Assembly (NCBI GenBank): GCA_039602395.1
Contig: JBCNJP010000006.1
Coordinates: 51,115,502 to 51,179,501 of the forward strand
Length of the DNA: 64,000 nt
Direction: 5' to 3'
Source of the DNA: Deinandra increscens subsp. villosa
Lineage: Eukaryota; Streptophyta; Magnoliopsida; Asterales; Asteraceae
The position numbers and the translations under genes are program-made. Below, one piece after another: positions 46,278 through 58,104 of the stretch. Numbering within the stretch: position 1 is the first letter of the stretch; every line of letters begins with the position of its first letter. The notes under the pieces were generated by a model, which did not search any database, had not been told where the DNA came from, and saw only the letters and a program-made list of their open reading frames with translations.

Positions 46278-49200
46278 ATGATAGGCTCACCAACCAATTC
46301 TTTTCCTTTTCAATTAGATGCTGAAGACTGCAACTGGTCTCCATTACTCTTCCGCGATGAATTAAACGAAGGTAACCGTTTTTGTGTCTTGTAGTTAATA
46401 GATAGTTTGTAATAAATGCTTCAAGCAAACTGGTTACATATGTTTTTTGTTTGTGTTCTTAATGTAGATGAGGATAGCAATGACATTGGCAGTAATGATA
46501 GTTCCGATGTTTATGTTTCACCAAACGGGACTAGTTTATGGGTTCCCAATGTTGCTGTAGACTTGATACCCATTGTTGGGTCTGTGTTTCGAAGTTTGGA
46601 AGAGGCATATGTAATGTATCAAATTTATGCTCTTGCTAGTAGGTTCTCAGTTAGGGTTGGTCAACAAAAATAAATACAACGGGGATGTTACACATAAGTA
46701 TCTTAGGTGTAACCGGGCTGGGAAGCCACAACCAAAGAAAAAATTTAACTGTTCGACCCAATGTCGTCAAAGTACCTACATAAGTAACAACTGCAAAGCC
46801 CAAATTTGTTTTAAATTTAGCAAAGAAAATGGCTCACTTTCTTTTTTAAAGTTTGTTGAGGTTCACAATCATTCCTTAGTGGAAGGTTTCAACAAGGATT
46901 TAACAAAAATATGTAGGAGGTTGCCATTTGCTACAAAAAAATATATTCATGATATGAGTCTAAACAGGATTGGTGCTGTTAAGGCACACAGACTGATGGT
47001 TTCTATGAAGGGTGGACATCACAATGTCAATGGAACTCCAATGGATTTCAAAAATTTCAGCAAGACCACAAGAATGTATATTGGGGATAGGGACACTCAA
47101 CTGGTGATAAATCACTTACAAGAAAGGTTAAAGAGCCTCCCAAACTTCTACTTTGACTATCTAGTTGAGGAAGGTAAGCTAAGGAGTATTTTATGGGCTG
47201 ATGAGATAAGTATAGTAAATTTTGAAGCTTTTGGGGATGTTTTGGCGTTTGACGCCACCTATCAAACCAACAAGTACGTATACTGTTTAATTTTTATTAG
47301 AATATATGCTATAAGATTGTACTAACACTTTATGATACTATAGTGTGTTGGTGTTACATACGTTCATAAAAATTCACTGAAATTTTGTATATATATGGTG
47401 TTAACCAATTTGACACAAAATAGGTAAAATAAATATTGACTTGGGTGGAAAAAGTTAAGTATAATATATAAACTTGCATACATACTCGACTAGTTTTGAA
47501 TAGATATAAAATACTAAGTTAATAACGAAAAAAATACATATGTAACCGTAAAACTTGCATTAACTGATGTCATGACCTTGCATATGTTTTTGTTGATTTA
47601 CATAAATGAATATGTGGTGCTTTCCTACACTTGCTGGAATGACAATAAATGTGATATTCATTTGCTAACTTTATAACAATTTAATATGCTACGTTAATTA
47701 CCTGATTATTTTGGAGTTTGTATGATTTGTACTTCCGTATATGGAAATTGTACCTGTGAACTGCCTCATTAAATAATTTATGTGGTTATTCCATGTAATA
47801 TCCTATAAATCTGGTTGTTGGGATGTTAGAGTTAATCTGTTGAATAGTAAGTAATGTAAAGGTGAACTCTAAAACCATTTGAAGCATATAGGTTCTAACA
47901 TGTTGTTACACGAGTTAAACAGGTACAATATGATCTTTGTTCCGTTCACCGGAGTGGACAACCATAGACATTGCGTAACTTTTGGGGCTGGTCTAATCTT
48001 TAGTGAAACCATTGAATCATATAAATGGTTGCTGGAGTGCTTTCTTAAGGCTCACAATAAGCAACCGTCATTGGTTTTGACCGACCAAGACCCTTCCATG
48101 AGACAAGCTGTTTTACAAGTGTTCCATGAATCCCGACATCGACTTTGTATGTGGCACATCATGAAGAAACTACCATCAAAAGTATGAAATCGCATCTTCT
48201 TGTTATTTTAATCGTTACATATGAAACTGATGTCATATTAGTTGCGTGACTAACATACATACACAGGTTTCAGGTGATTTGATGCAGATGACCGATATAA
48301 GAGCTCGTATTCATCAATTGGTTTGGAGCAACTACATGAAAACAACAACTTTTGAGAAGAGGTGGAATAAATTGATTGAAGAATTCGGTTTAAGTGGGCA
48401 TGAATGGTTGCCGGAAATGTATAACATCCGTGGTCGTTGGGTTCCGGCGTATTTTAGGGATATTCCAATGTGTGGATTATTGCGCACAACCTCCGTGTGT
48501 GAGAGTTCCAACTCTTCTTTCAAAGTGAACTCCACTAGTGCAAACACTTTGGTACAATTTATGATGTGCTTTGAAAGTAGACTGGAACAACAGAGGTACA
48601 ACCAAAGAACATCGGATTTCAAAAGTTCGACAGTCTCGTTTTTTAACATTGAAGCAACACCGATTGAGAAGCATGCATTTCAGCTGTACACTAATACTAT
48701 ATTTAATGAAGTGCAAAAGGAAATCAAACAGGGGATGCAATATTGCTACATATCAAGTACAGAAGTTTTTGGAGTTACACATGTGTATTCTGTGAGTCAA
48801 GTCAACCAAAACAATGGTTCATTGAATACTTATGAGGTAAGTGTTAATTAGAAGTTAAATTTAGTTATATGTTTAAGTTAGATTTTAAAAATTAAAAGAA
48901 TGTCTTTTACAATTTGGGGGCATACATAAAAAATATATTGAAAATAGTTTGCTTATTTCTAAACAGTTTGCTTAATACATTTATTAACATATGTAACACC
49001 TGAACATCCATCTGATTCAATTACTTTACTATTATTAATAGGTTAGGTACAACACCGTGGAAAAGATGGCGGAATGCTCGTGTAGGTGTTTTACCTGAAT
49101 TGCGTATTTGTGTAGGCATGTCTTTTGTGCTTTTCAAGTTAACCGCATAAATCAAATACCTCAAGTATACATTTCCGCTAGGTGGACAAAGAATGCACTC

Positions 49201-49677
49201 CCACGTTCGATCTATCGAATTGAAAACCGCTATGGAGTTGACCCTAGTGTTGAAAGTGCTTTGAGAAGAGAGGTTTTGGAGTTGATGAATTATTGTGTAG
49301 ATGATTTAAGGGCTGATAAAGTGGGTCTTGAAAGTTTGGTGTAGAAGATGAGAGAGTTCAAGAAATGCATTAGGGGTGGTGTGGGTGCATCAACACAGGT
49401 GGATAATAGTGATGAGGGGGTTGTGCAACAGCTTGTGGGTCAAGAACTGAATGTTGAAGTTTCGATCAATAATCCAAGTGAAATTAGAACAAAGGGATGT
49501 GGCAAAAGGCGCCGGATTAGCGGTCCGGGAGAAAAGATTATGGAGAAGCCTCCAAAAGCACCGCGTCTTTGTAGAAGTTGCAACGAGTATGTGACGGATC
49601 ACGACTCAAGAAATTGTAAGAAGAAGAAAAAAGGAAAGGATGTTGATTCGGAGGAAGCAAGTGAGGACTTGGATTAG
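46278..49677 (+). pseudogene. FAR1-related sequence / MULE-transposase-derived protein, five exons, broken
   Basis: ATG at 46278 (MIGSPTNSFPFQLDAED); exons 46278-46371, 46468-47273, 47923-48181, 48267-48836, 49042-49677, all with GT-AG borders and matching phase (NEDEDSN; QTNKYNMIFV; LPSKVSGDL). Domains: FAR1-type N-terminal DNA-binding region (SLEEAYVMYQIYALASRFSV...CRQSTYISNNCKAQI), MULE transposase core (DVLAFDATYQTNK...SLVLTDQDPSMRQAV...LCMWHIMKKL), SWIM zinc finger (CSC...CRH), C-terminal basic tail. FAR1/FRS proteins are nuclear transcription factors domesticated from Mutator-like transposases. Lesions: frameshift at a short A run (46667-46671), TGA 49096-49098 inside the SWIM finger, TAG 49342-49344. 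It may be a dead FRS gene or a dead MULE transposase; no terminal inverted repeats were found. Confidence 0.88.
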
Positions 49678-50149
49678 GGCGTGAAGTAAAATGTGGTGAT
49701 AGCATGGGAAGAAGGTGGGTCTTTTGTCATTTATTTTGGTTTGTTTGCATTTATCCCGGGGGTTGGAAGTAACGATGCTCCTTTATATATGTATTATGTA
49801 GTATTTAGGGTGTAAAAGGACATGTGGATGCCCTTATCTTTTGGTTCTTGTTACATAATCATAACATGATTTCCTATTTCTTATAAATGGGAATAATGTT
49901 ATTTGTGTAACATTAAGAACATGTTAGGAACATATTATCTAGCTGCCCCTTGATATAAATGTAAGTGATGCACCCTGTGTATGGACTAAGTTCCACATTT
50001 TGAATTATTAAAGAGGGTCTACAATATCACTTATTTGGATATTTTTGTTAATTGTTTATACTGAAGTGTAAGTTTGACCTAGTCATATTTACACAATTTA
50101 CATAAGGAAGGTGAAAAAATTACATAAGGGTAATGAAAAATAAAATACA
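49678..50149. other. AT-rich sequence downstream of the FAR1-related gene
   Basis: Nothing recognisable; it contains the likely 3' untranslated region of the preceding gene. Confidence 0.4.
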
Positions 50150-51736
50150 TAATGGGGGGGGGGGGGGAGAACTTTTACATAAGTATACAAATTGTGGGTT
50201 ACACGTGTAATACCTTTTATGGAAACATATGGAAAATATTGATAAAAATAAACACAACTTGAGGAATAAATTTACATATGTATACAAATTATGTGTTACA
50301 TGTGTAATACCTTTTATAAAAACATATGGAAAAGTGTTGATGAAAATAAATACATATGGAAAGTGTGTTACAAGTTGTGTAATACCTATTATGTAAACGT
50401 ATCGAAAGTGGTATACAAATTGTGTGTTACATGTGTAATACCTTTTATGGAAACATATGGAAAATATTGATAAAAATAAATACATACTGAGGAATAAATT
50501 TACATATGTATACAAATTGTGTGTTACATGTGTAATACCTTTTATGAAAACATATGGAAAAGTGTTGATGAAAATAAATACATATGTAAGTGTGTTACAT
50601 GTATAATACCTATTATGTAAACGTATGGAAAGTGTGAGGGGGAAAAATACATAAGTAAAACATTATGTGTTACATGTGTAATACGTTATATAAAAACACG
50701 TGGGAAGTGTTATCTAAATAAATACCTACCGAGGAATAAATTTACATAAGTATACAAAATTGTGTGTTACATGTGTAATACCTTTTATGAAACCGTATGG
50801 AAAGTATTGATAAAAATAAATCCATAAAAGGAATAAATTTACATATGTATACAAATTGTGTGTTACATGTGTTATAACTTTTATGAAAACATAAGGAAAT
50901 TGTTGATAAAAATATACTGAGGAATAAATTTACATATGTATACAAATTGTGTGTTACATGTGTAATACCTTTTATGAAAACATATGGAAAAGTGTTGATG
51001 AAAATGAATACATATGGAAAGTGTGTTACAAGTTGTGTAATACCTATTATGTAAACGTATGGAAAGTGTGAGGGGGAAAAATACATAAGTAAAACATTGT
51101 GTGTTACATGTGTAATACGTTTTATAAAAACATATGGGAAGTGTTATCTAAATAAATACCTACCGAGGAATAAATTTACATAAGTATACAAAATTGTGTG
51201 TTACATGTGTAATACCTTTTATGAAACCGTATGGAAAGTATTGATAAAAATAAATCCATAAAAGGAATAAATTTACATATGTATACAAATTGTGTGTTAC
51301 ATGTGTAATAACTTTTATGAAAACATAAGGAAATTGTTGATAAAAATATACTGAGGAATAAATTTACATATGTATACAAATTGTGTGTTACATGTGTAAT
51401 ACCTTTTATGAAAACATATGGAAAAGTGTTGATGAAAATAAATACATATGGAAAGTGTGTTACAAGTTGTGTAATACCTATTATGTAAACGTATGGAAAG
51501 TGTGAGGGGGAAAATACATAAGTAAAACATTCTGTGTTACATGTGTAATACGTTTTATAAAAACATGTGGGAAGTGTTATCTAAATAAATACCTACCAAG
51601 GAATAAATTTACATAAGTATACAAAATTGTGTGTTACATGTGTAATACCTTTTATGAAACCGTATGGAAAGTATTGACAAAAATAAATCCATAAAAGGAA
51701 TAAATTTACATATGTATACAAATTGTGTGTTACATG
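50150..51736. repeat. Tandem array with about 433-bp higher-order period
   Basis: The core GTGTTACATGTGTAATA recurs about fifteen times (for example 50292, 50521, 50667, 50763, 50950, 51100, 51198, 51293, 51384, 51534, 51631, 51727). Matching members are spaced 429-435 bp apart (50521/50950/51384; 50667/51100/51534), so a higher-order unit of about 433 bp made of four to five diverged sub-units repeats about three times. A run of 14 G (50154-50167) lies at the left edge. ORFs read through it only because the repeats lack stops in one frame. Confidence 0.9.
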
Positions 51737-51991
51737 TGTAACACCCCAAAATTCACAGATACATTATATGTATAGTAAATATGTCACACCCCCAAAATAC
51801 CACTAACGGAGTTTATACCGTTAAGGGGCGCGACTAGACCAGGATCCACAACCATAGTTACAAATACTAAACGAATCAGGGTTAGTTCAAGCACAAGTTA
51901 TAAATCAAAGTCTTAAATTACATACGCAGCGGAAAATTAATTGTCCTTAGCACTAACCACGTGCTTTACATAAATGTTGTTTTAAATTCCC
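51737..51991 (+). repeat. Two truncated Gypsy-type LTR starts before the assembly gap
   Basis: TGTAACACCCCAAAATTCAC begins at 51737 directly at the end of the tandem array, and TGTCACACCCCCAAAATACC begins 45 bp later at 51782. Both are typical plant LTR starts (TGTAACACCCC / TGTCACACCCC). Either one LTR is inserted near the start of another or there is a rearrangement; the gap prevents a decision. Confidence 0.5.
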
Positions 51992-52491
51992 NNNNNNNNN
52001 NNNNNNNNNNNNNNNNNNNNNNNNNNNNNNNNNNNNNNNNNNNNNNNNNNNNNNNNNNNNNNNNNNNNNNNNNNNNNNNNNNNNNNNNNNNNNNNNNNNN
52101 NNNNNNNNNNNNNNNNNNNNNNNNNNNNNNNNNNNNNNNNNNNNNNNNNNNNNNNNNNNNNNNNNNNNNNNNNNNNNNNNNNNNNNNNNNNNNNNNNNNN
52201 NNNNNNNNNNNNNNNNNNNNNNNNNNNNNNNNNNNNNNNNNNNNNNNNNNNNNNNNNNNNNNNNNNNNNNNNNNNNNNNNNNNNNNNNNNNNNNNNNNNN
52301 NNNNNNNNNNNNNNNNNNNNNNNNNNNNNNNNNNNNNNNNNNNNNNNNNNNNNNNNNNNNNNNNNNNNNNNNNNNNNNNNNNNNNNNNNNNNNNNNNNNN
52401 NNNNNNNNNNNNNNNNNNNNNNNNNNNNNNNNNNNNNNNNNNNNNNNNNNNNNNNNNNNNNNNNNNNNNNNNNNNNNNNNNNNNNNNNNNN
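51992..52491. other. Assembly gap (500 N)
   Basis: Exactly 500 N, a conventional placeholder length, so the true distance between the flanks is unknown. Confidence 0.99.
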
Positions 52492-52702
52492 AATCTATAT
52501 AAACAAATCCTAATACTCAGATTAGGGGCTGGCCAGTTGAGAGAGACTTAGGAGGCTTTTCGGGTGTACCATACGAGTTTTAGTATTATTGTGTTTATTT
52601 CGATTTGTGTTTCTTCTCTATAATCTTGAATCATCCGATTGCTTGTAATCCGCACTCGTGATCGGTAGAGATATCGTGTTTGATTGTTAAACCGGGACTT
52701 AC
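52492..52702 (+). repeat. LTR end (R-U5-like) inserted in Gypsy-2 RNase H
   Basis: It begins with a TATA-like CTATATAAAC (52496) and ends ACCGGGACTTACA at 52702, directly against Gypsy-2 RNase H coding sequence (minus). It therefore looks like the right end of an LTR element lying in the gap. The target duplication would be GCTGC on the right; the left copy is not visible. Whether it pairs with the LTR start at 51782 is unknown. Confidence 0.5.
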
Positions 52703-54345
52703 AGCTGCATCAGCACACATCCTAATCCATTGATTGATGCATCACAGTAAACAACAAAATCCTCTGATCCTTTGGGTAAGGAGAGTATAGGAGTGGTGCT
52801 CAACTTTTGCTTTAGAAGTTCAAACGCATCGGTGTGTTTCTGCTTCCAATCCCACTTTGCGTTCTTCTGAGTTAACGCGGTCAAAGGTGTAGCGATCTTG
52901 GAAAAATCTTGAATGAAGCGACGATAATATCCCGCTACACCCAAAAATCGCCTAATCTCTGTCGGAGACTTAGGTTGTTCCCAATTTCTTACTGCCTCAA
53001 CCTTTGCTGGGTCCACCTGAATTCCAGCATCACTCACAATATGACCCAAAAATTGAACTTCACGAAGCCAAAATTCACACTTGAAAAACTTTGCATAAAA
53101 CTTCTCCTTCCTAAGAAGTTCCAACATCGTTCTGAGATGTTCTTCATGTTCCTCTTTCGTGCGCGAGTAGATCAGTATATCATTAATAAAGATCGAACAT
53201 CGTTATGAGATGTTCTTCATGTTCCTCTTTCGTGCGCGAGTAGATCAATATATCATTAATAAAGACAATCACAAATTTGTCGAGGTATGGCTTACATACT
53301 CGATGCAGCAGGTCCATGAAGATTGCAGGTGCATTCGTTAAACCAAATGGCATCACTGTGAACTCATAGTGCCCATACCTTGTTCTAAATGCAGTTCTTG
53401 GCACGTCTTCTTCTCTAACCCTTACTTGATGATATCTAGACCTCAAATCAATCTTGGAGAAATAACTCGCTCCCTGGAGCTGATCAAACAAATCGTCTAT
53501 TCGAGGAAGTGGATACTTATTCTTGATGGTTACTTTATTGAGATCACGGTAGTCAATGCACATGCGAAATGATCCATCCTTCTTTTTCACAAATAACACG
53601 GGAGCTCCCCAAGGTGAAGAGCTAGGTCGAATGAAACCCTTATTCAAAAGTTCTTGTAGTTGGCTCTTCAATTACTGCATTTTAGATGGCGCAAGTCTAT
53701 ACGGCGCTTTAGCTATCGGGGTCGTTCCTGTTGCCAATTCAATTTGGAACTCCACCTATCGCTCAGGTGGCAATCCCGGTAGCTCATCCGGAAACACATC
53801 GGCGAATTCCGAAACAAATGGGTACATCTTCAACCCTTTTCTCGCGAGGGACTTCTACCAAGTTAGCTAGGAAAGCATGGCATCCTTTCTTCATGCATTT
53901 GTTCGCCTTGAGCATTGAAATTGTCTTCAACGGTCGCGCTTGACGATCGCCCACTATCGTGTGAATTTTACCGTCTGCGGATTCAACTTCCACAATCTTC
54001 TCATCTCAACGAATCTTAGCTCGATGCCGAGTCAACCAATCCATTCCGAGTACAATATCGAATTCACTCAAGGTCATGGGAAGCAGTTCTAAATCAAATA
54101 GGGCATTGTCTAACCTTAACTGGCAATTCTTAACAATTTCAGGGATACTAACTTCTTGCCCATTAGCAGTTTCTACAATATAAGGCCGATCTAAAGCATG
54201 CAATACACATTTCAATTTGGAATACATTTAGTAGAAACGAAACTCCTATTTGCACCAGAATCAAATAACACACTAACATAATTGCCATTCACAGAAAACG
54301 TATCGGATACAACATCGTCGTTTTTACGGGCCTCCTCAGTAGTCA
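52703..54345 (-). pseudogene. Gypsy-2 protease, RT and partial RNase H
   Basis: Protease LFDSGANRS (near 54262), LGMDWLTRHRAKIR, RT with SPWGAPVLFVKKKDGS and SKIDLRSRYHQVRV, then the RNase H start (VYCDASINGLG). The catalytic FIDD is FIND (AAT at 53257-53255), so RT would be inactive. A 73-bp tandem duplication (53123-53195/53196-53268) shifts the frame just after the catalytic site. Other lesions: TAA near 54228, TGA 54006-54004, a frameshift near 53825, TAA 53674-53672. Confidence 0.92.
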
Positions 54346-55673
54346 TTAAGAAAATTCGAGGTTTACCTTTTGGGCCTCCACCATCTCTGCCCTTGTGCCT
54401 GAATCTGGTGTCATCCCTTGGCTTCGGGCAGTCGGCGATCCGGTGTCCCTTGTCTCCACAGTTATAACACCCCGCGGGCTTCGCACATTGATCAGCATAG
54501 TGCCCGATGGTGTTGCATTTGTAACAGTGGGCTTCTCTTTCCTGTAATCCCTTCCTCTGTCATCTCTGCCCCTTCTCTCATCTCGGTGCCCTTTCTTTCC
54601 TCCTCGGTTACGACCATGATCATGACCTTTACCACCAAACTTCCTCTTTCTATCAGAGGACTCCCCTTTCTTTCCAGATTGACGATCCCATTCTTCACAT
54701 AAGGTTCCAGTCAAATTCATTGTCGATTTTAGAGTATGGGGTCGAGGAGCTCTAACATCAGCCCTAATAACGGGGCTCAAACCATACACAAACCGTCGAA
54801 TCTTGGTCGACTCTTTCTTCGCCATATGCGGAACCAGATTTAGCAGCTCATTGAACCGATTGATGTAAGTCATGTAGTCTGAACCCTTCATCTCCAGATG
54901 AATAAACTCGTTCTCTAGCTTTTCAGACTCGTGCTCTGGGAGAAACTTTCGCTGAACAAACTTACGAAACTTGGCCCACTCCATATCATATGCCTTGGTC
55001 CTTCCATGCTTATGGAGTTCCGTCTTCCACCAGGTCAATGTTGGACCCTTGAATGATTGCGAAGCAAACCTCACTTTATCCTTCTCATCACACTCACTAA
55101 TATCCAGTGCCCCTTCCACTTCATCTAACCAGTTAAGAGCTTCAGTGGCGCTCTTATCACCTCGGAAAGTGCCTGGCTTACTAGCCATATAAGTCTTATA
55201 ACTGCAACCTCTTTCTTCGTCTCTTCTCCTCTTTTTCTTACTCTTCTTTTGCTCATGCTCCTCTGAGTTGTAGGAATCAGGACTGTGATGGCGACGCCTC
55301 TTAGGCTCGATTCGGGAACTGGAAGACGACTCAACTCCGACAACCTTGTGTCTTTCAGACTTGGACCTGCGATGGTGACTTGACTCGGTCCTTTCAGCAT
55401 ATAAGGGGTCTTGCTTTTCTTTGTCATTCTTCTCTACTGCTATCCTCTTTTCTTGAGCAACTAGATTCGGAAATGCAGCAGCAATCCCGTCAGCGATCAA
55501 TTTCTGGAATCGATCTTCTTGCTCCTCTTCGCGCTTTTGTTCTGAAGTAAGAGGATTTTCATCCTTCCCATCTACAACATGTAGGGAGCGGTTGTCTTCA
55601 TCAGCTTCTTTCTGAAGATCGTCAGTATTCTGACGTGTCCTTCTTCCGGTGGTCTTGCTGGGTGCTCGAGTCC
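54346..55673 (-). pseudogene. Gypsy-2 gag
   Basis: From SKTTGRRTRQNTDDLQKEAD through a charged N-terminal region (KRRRHHSPDSY), gag domain (KTYMASKPGTFRGDKSATEA, LTWWKTEL, FIHLEMKGSDYMTYINRF) to a basic tail. A one-base deletion near 54528 relative to Gypsy-3 puts the two zinc knuckles (CYKC..., CYNC...) out of frame. The ORF extends to 55758 on the right only because it reads through the junction with unrelated sequence. Confidence 0.9.
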
Positions 55674-57563
55674 AACCGGGTAGTGAAATGTCACCATTAT
55701 AATTCCACATGACTCTACTCGTAAAAATAACAAAACTGGGTGCTCGGTAATTTCCCAAACATAAAACAAAATAAAATCATGAAACTGTCCAGGGACACAT
55801 GAGGACCGCGAACAAACCAGAAAAACATCCCATGTAGTCCTCATGGGTGGTCAACAGACCACGTTGACTTTCCAGGCTATGAGGACCGCGAGCAAACCAG
55901 CAAACGAAACCCTCGCGGTCTCATCGACTATTTTGTCATTTAGTGAATTTTTCCCATTTTGCATTTTTAGCTCGTTTCGACAACGGGGTTTTGTTCCAAC
56001 ATGTTCCAGTAGCCAAATTTCAAGAATTTAGGCACTGAGGCCCTATCCAACCAAAGTTACAAGTCCCGGTTTTGTTCCAAATGTTACCCAAAATCATATT
56101 GCAAGCGGGTTTAACCAATTTCAATCATTCCAACATTTTGGTTTCCACCTATGGACTGATTCTAACTCAGATTTAGGGCCAAGAGCCACTGAGATCATCC
56201 AGGTGTCATTAACCCATTTTGAAAACTCCAAAATACTCGGTTTTCGGGTTTTTAAACACAAAACTACAAACACCGCCTCCACCCAATTACCAATCTCTTC
56301 CTATGTGACAATCTTGTCACTGAGATAGTGGGTTTCCCATGCCAAATATTCCAGAAGCATCAACAAACCCGAAAATACACATGCATGCATAAAAGACTTG
56401 TACCTTTAGCAACAAAACTTGTACCAAGCTTCTCCAAGCGGGTTTTTTTCCAGTTCTCTAAGGTTCTTGATCACTCCAGAAGCTGAATCCACCCTTGCAT
56501 GCATCATCAAAACCGATTTTAGGCAATGGATCATTCAAAAACTTGATATAAAGCAAAACCCGACACAAACTAACCTTGGATTGCAACACGGACACTCCCA
56601 CAAGCCTTTGATCACTCTTGATCAGACATGCAATGCCTTTAGAAACCCTAGAAACTCCTTGTCAGTAGAGGATCACAACAAAACCATGCTCAAATTGGAG
56701 AAATGGGTGAACTAGAGGCTTACCCGACCTTCATGGAACTTGTATGTGCTTAAATCTTCACACCCGAGGCTTCCTTTGGCCGGAAATGGTCTCCACAGGG
56801 GAATACGAGTCGAAAACGTAGAGCTCTCTAAGTTAGGAATGAGCAAATGAGCAGAAAATGAGAGAAATCTCATTTTTATACTACTGGGCGTCGATGAGGA
56901 CCGCGAGAGGTGCACAAACATACCCCCATGCGGTCCTCATGGGGTAAAAACATGGGGATCCTGACCCAGTGACCTGACGGGTCATGAGGACCGCGAGAGG
57001 TTGAACCAGAGAGGGCATACGGTTCTCATGCCTTCCAGAAATTTTTTTTATTTTTTTTATTTTTCTTGAGATTATATATTCCGAGCTTGAAAGTTTTACC
57101 ATAGGTGTTACAAGTTTTGGTTGTGAAAATGAGTCAAATGCGCTACGACTCACCTACAACTTTTCGTTGTTGACGTCCTTTTGGTTCATGTGCAGGTAAG
57201 TAAAGCTATGGCGTGGTTTTGGGACGAGATGGTGTTTGTGGGTTTTGGGGATTATCTTGTTATTATGTCGTTTTTGTGACTGTCATGACTATCTTGTGTT
57301 GTTTGTTTGTGCCCTCACCGTACTTGTAGCCTTCGGGTGTCCCTGGGCTTAGTTTATTCGTGAAGCTTGTATGTAAGACTTAACATGATCTATGTTATAG
57401 CCGATATGGCTCTAGTTATGTTTGTTGGACGGGTCGTCTGTTGTTGTGAGCCTTTATCTACTCTTGTATCTATCTGTTTGCTTCCGCAAGTTCTGATACG
57501 GGCGGTCGGTCCCACTCTCCTCTCCCCCGCGCCTGGCAGGGCGCGGCGGGGCGGGGTGTGACA
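55674..57563. repeat. LTR-like region between the two head-to-head Gypsy elements
   Basis: The right edge, GGGGTGTGACA at 57563, is followed by a PBS-like sequence on the plus strand, so it should be the end of the Gypsy-3 5' LTR, with a strong donor GTGCAG|GTAAGTAAAG at 57195. But about 55700-57050 reads better as a minus-strand LTR: a TATA box AGTATAAAAATGAG (about 56884-56871, minus) with repeated CGCGGTCCTCAT words before it. The region is probably a composite of two LTRs in opposite orientation; the border between them could not be placed. Confidence 0.5.
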
Positions 57564-57565
57564 GG

Positions 57566-57580
57566 TTAGTATCAAAGCCC
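57566..57580 (+). other. Gypsy-3 primer binding site (diverged)
   Basis: TTAGTATCAAAGCCC two bases after the LTR end resembles the tRNA-Met-type PBS TGGTATCAGAGCC with substitutions in its first bases and one A for G. Confidence 0.65.
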
Positions 57581-58104
57581 AAGGTTCCAGCAGATTAGAT
57601 GACTCTTAGAGCCACTAAGCTTGAACCTATAAGAACTCTTAGGCTAAGCACGGTGCTAAGTCTAGGACTTAGGTGGACGTTTGTTTGCTAGGGAGTAATT
57701 AAGGTTTAGTGTAAGGTCTGTAGTGATTTCAGCCTTGCCAACTGCCATCCCTACCCACAGGTGCACAAAGACTTAGTGAACCCTACCAAGCACATGAAAA
57801 CTGATAGTCCCTCCTTTGTTAAGTGTTGACCTAGGTGGAAGTTCGTGAGTTAGGAGGATATCAAGGATTAGTGTGAGGTCGGTGGTAGTTTCAGCCTTGC
57901 AAACTGACATTCCTACCCACAGGTGCACTAAGACTTGGTGAGTCCTAGCAAGCCAACCTAAGCCGATGGTTATTCTGTGTGCATGGTGTAATAGGACACA
58001 TCGTCCTTAGTGTGAGTTAGGGTAACGGTACCCTAGGCATGCATGGGATTATTTTGATTAAAAATGCGGTACTGACTTTTTAATTGGACAGGTAATCTGA
58101 AGTC
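57581..58104 (+). other. Gypsy-3 leader
   Basis: Untranslated. It contains a partial internal duplication: TTTCAGCCTTGC and TACCCACAGGTGCAC each occur twice, about 170 bp apart (57728/57893 and 57752/57917). It ends at an acceptor-like TTTTTAATTGGACAG (58091) 13 nt before the ORF-X ATG. Confidence 0.6.

Larger units (their letters stand above)
52703..55673 (-). mobile_element. Gypsy-2: minus-strand Ty3/Gypsy remnant, same family as Gypsy-3
   Basis: Contains gag, protease, RT and the first part of RNase H, close in sequence to Gypsy-3 (59810-62700). It stops at GCVLMQ of RNase H at the left and at gag codons SKTTGRR at the right, beyond which homology to Gypsy-3 is lost. Integrase, 3' LTR and gag start are missing. 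Confidence 0.92.

Noticed and set aside
50150..51736. CRISPR-like or coding interpretation of the repeat array
   Set aside because: Units are not separated by unique spacers of constant length, and the genome is a plant. ORFs across the array are by-products of the repeat.
51961..52551. A 196-residue ORF across the gap
   Set aside because: It consists of N bases; there is no sequence to translate.
55674..57563. A single clean 5' LTR of Gypsy-3
   Set aside because: The right end and PBS fit a plus-strand LTR, but the TATA box and U3-like motifs in the left two thirds are on the minus strand, so one simple LTR does not explain it.
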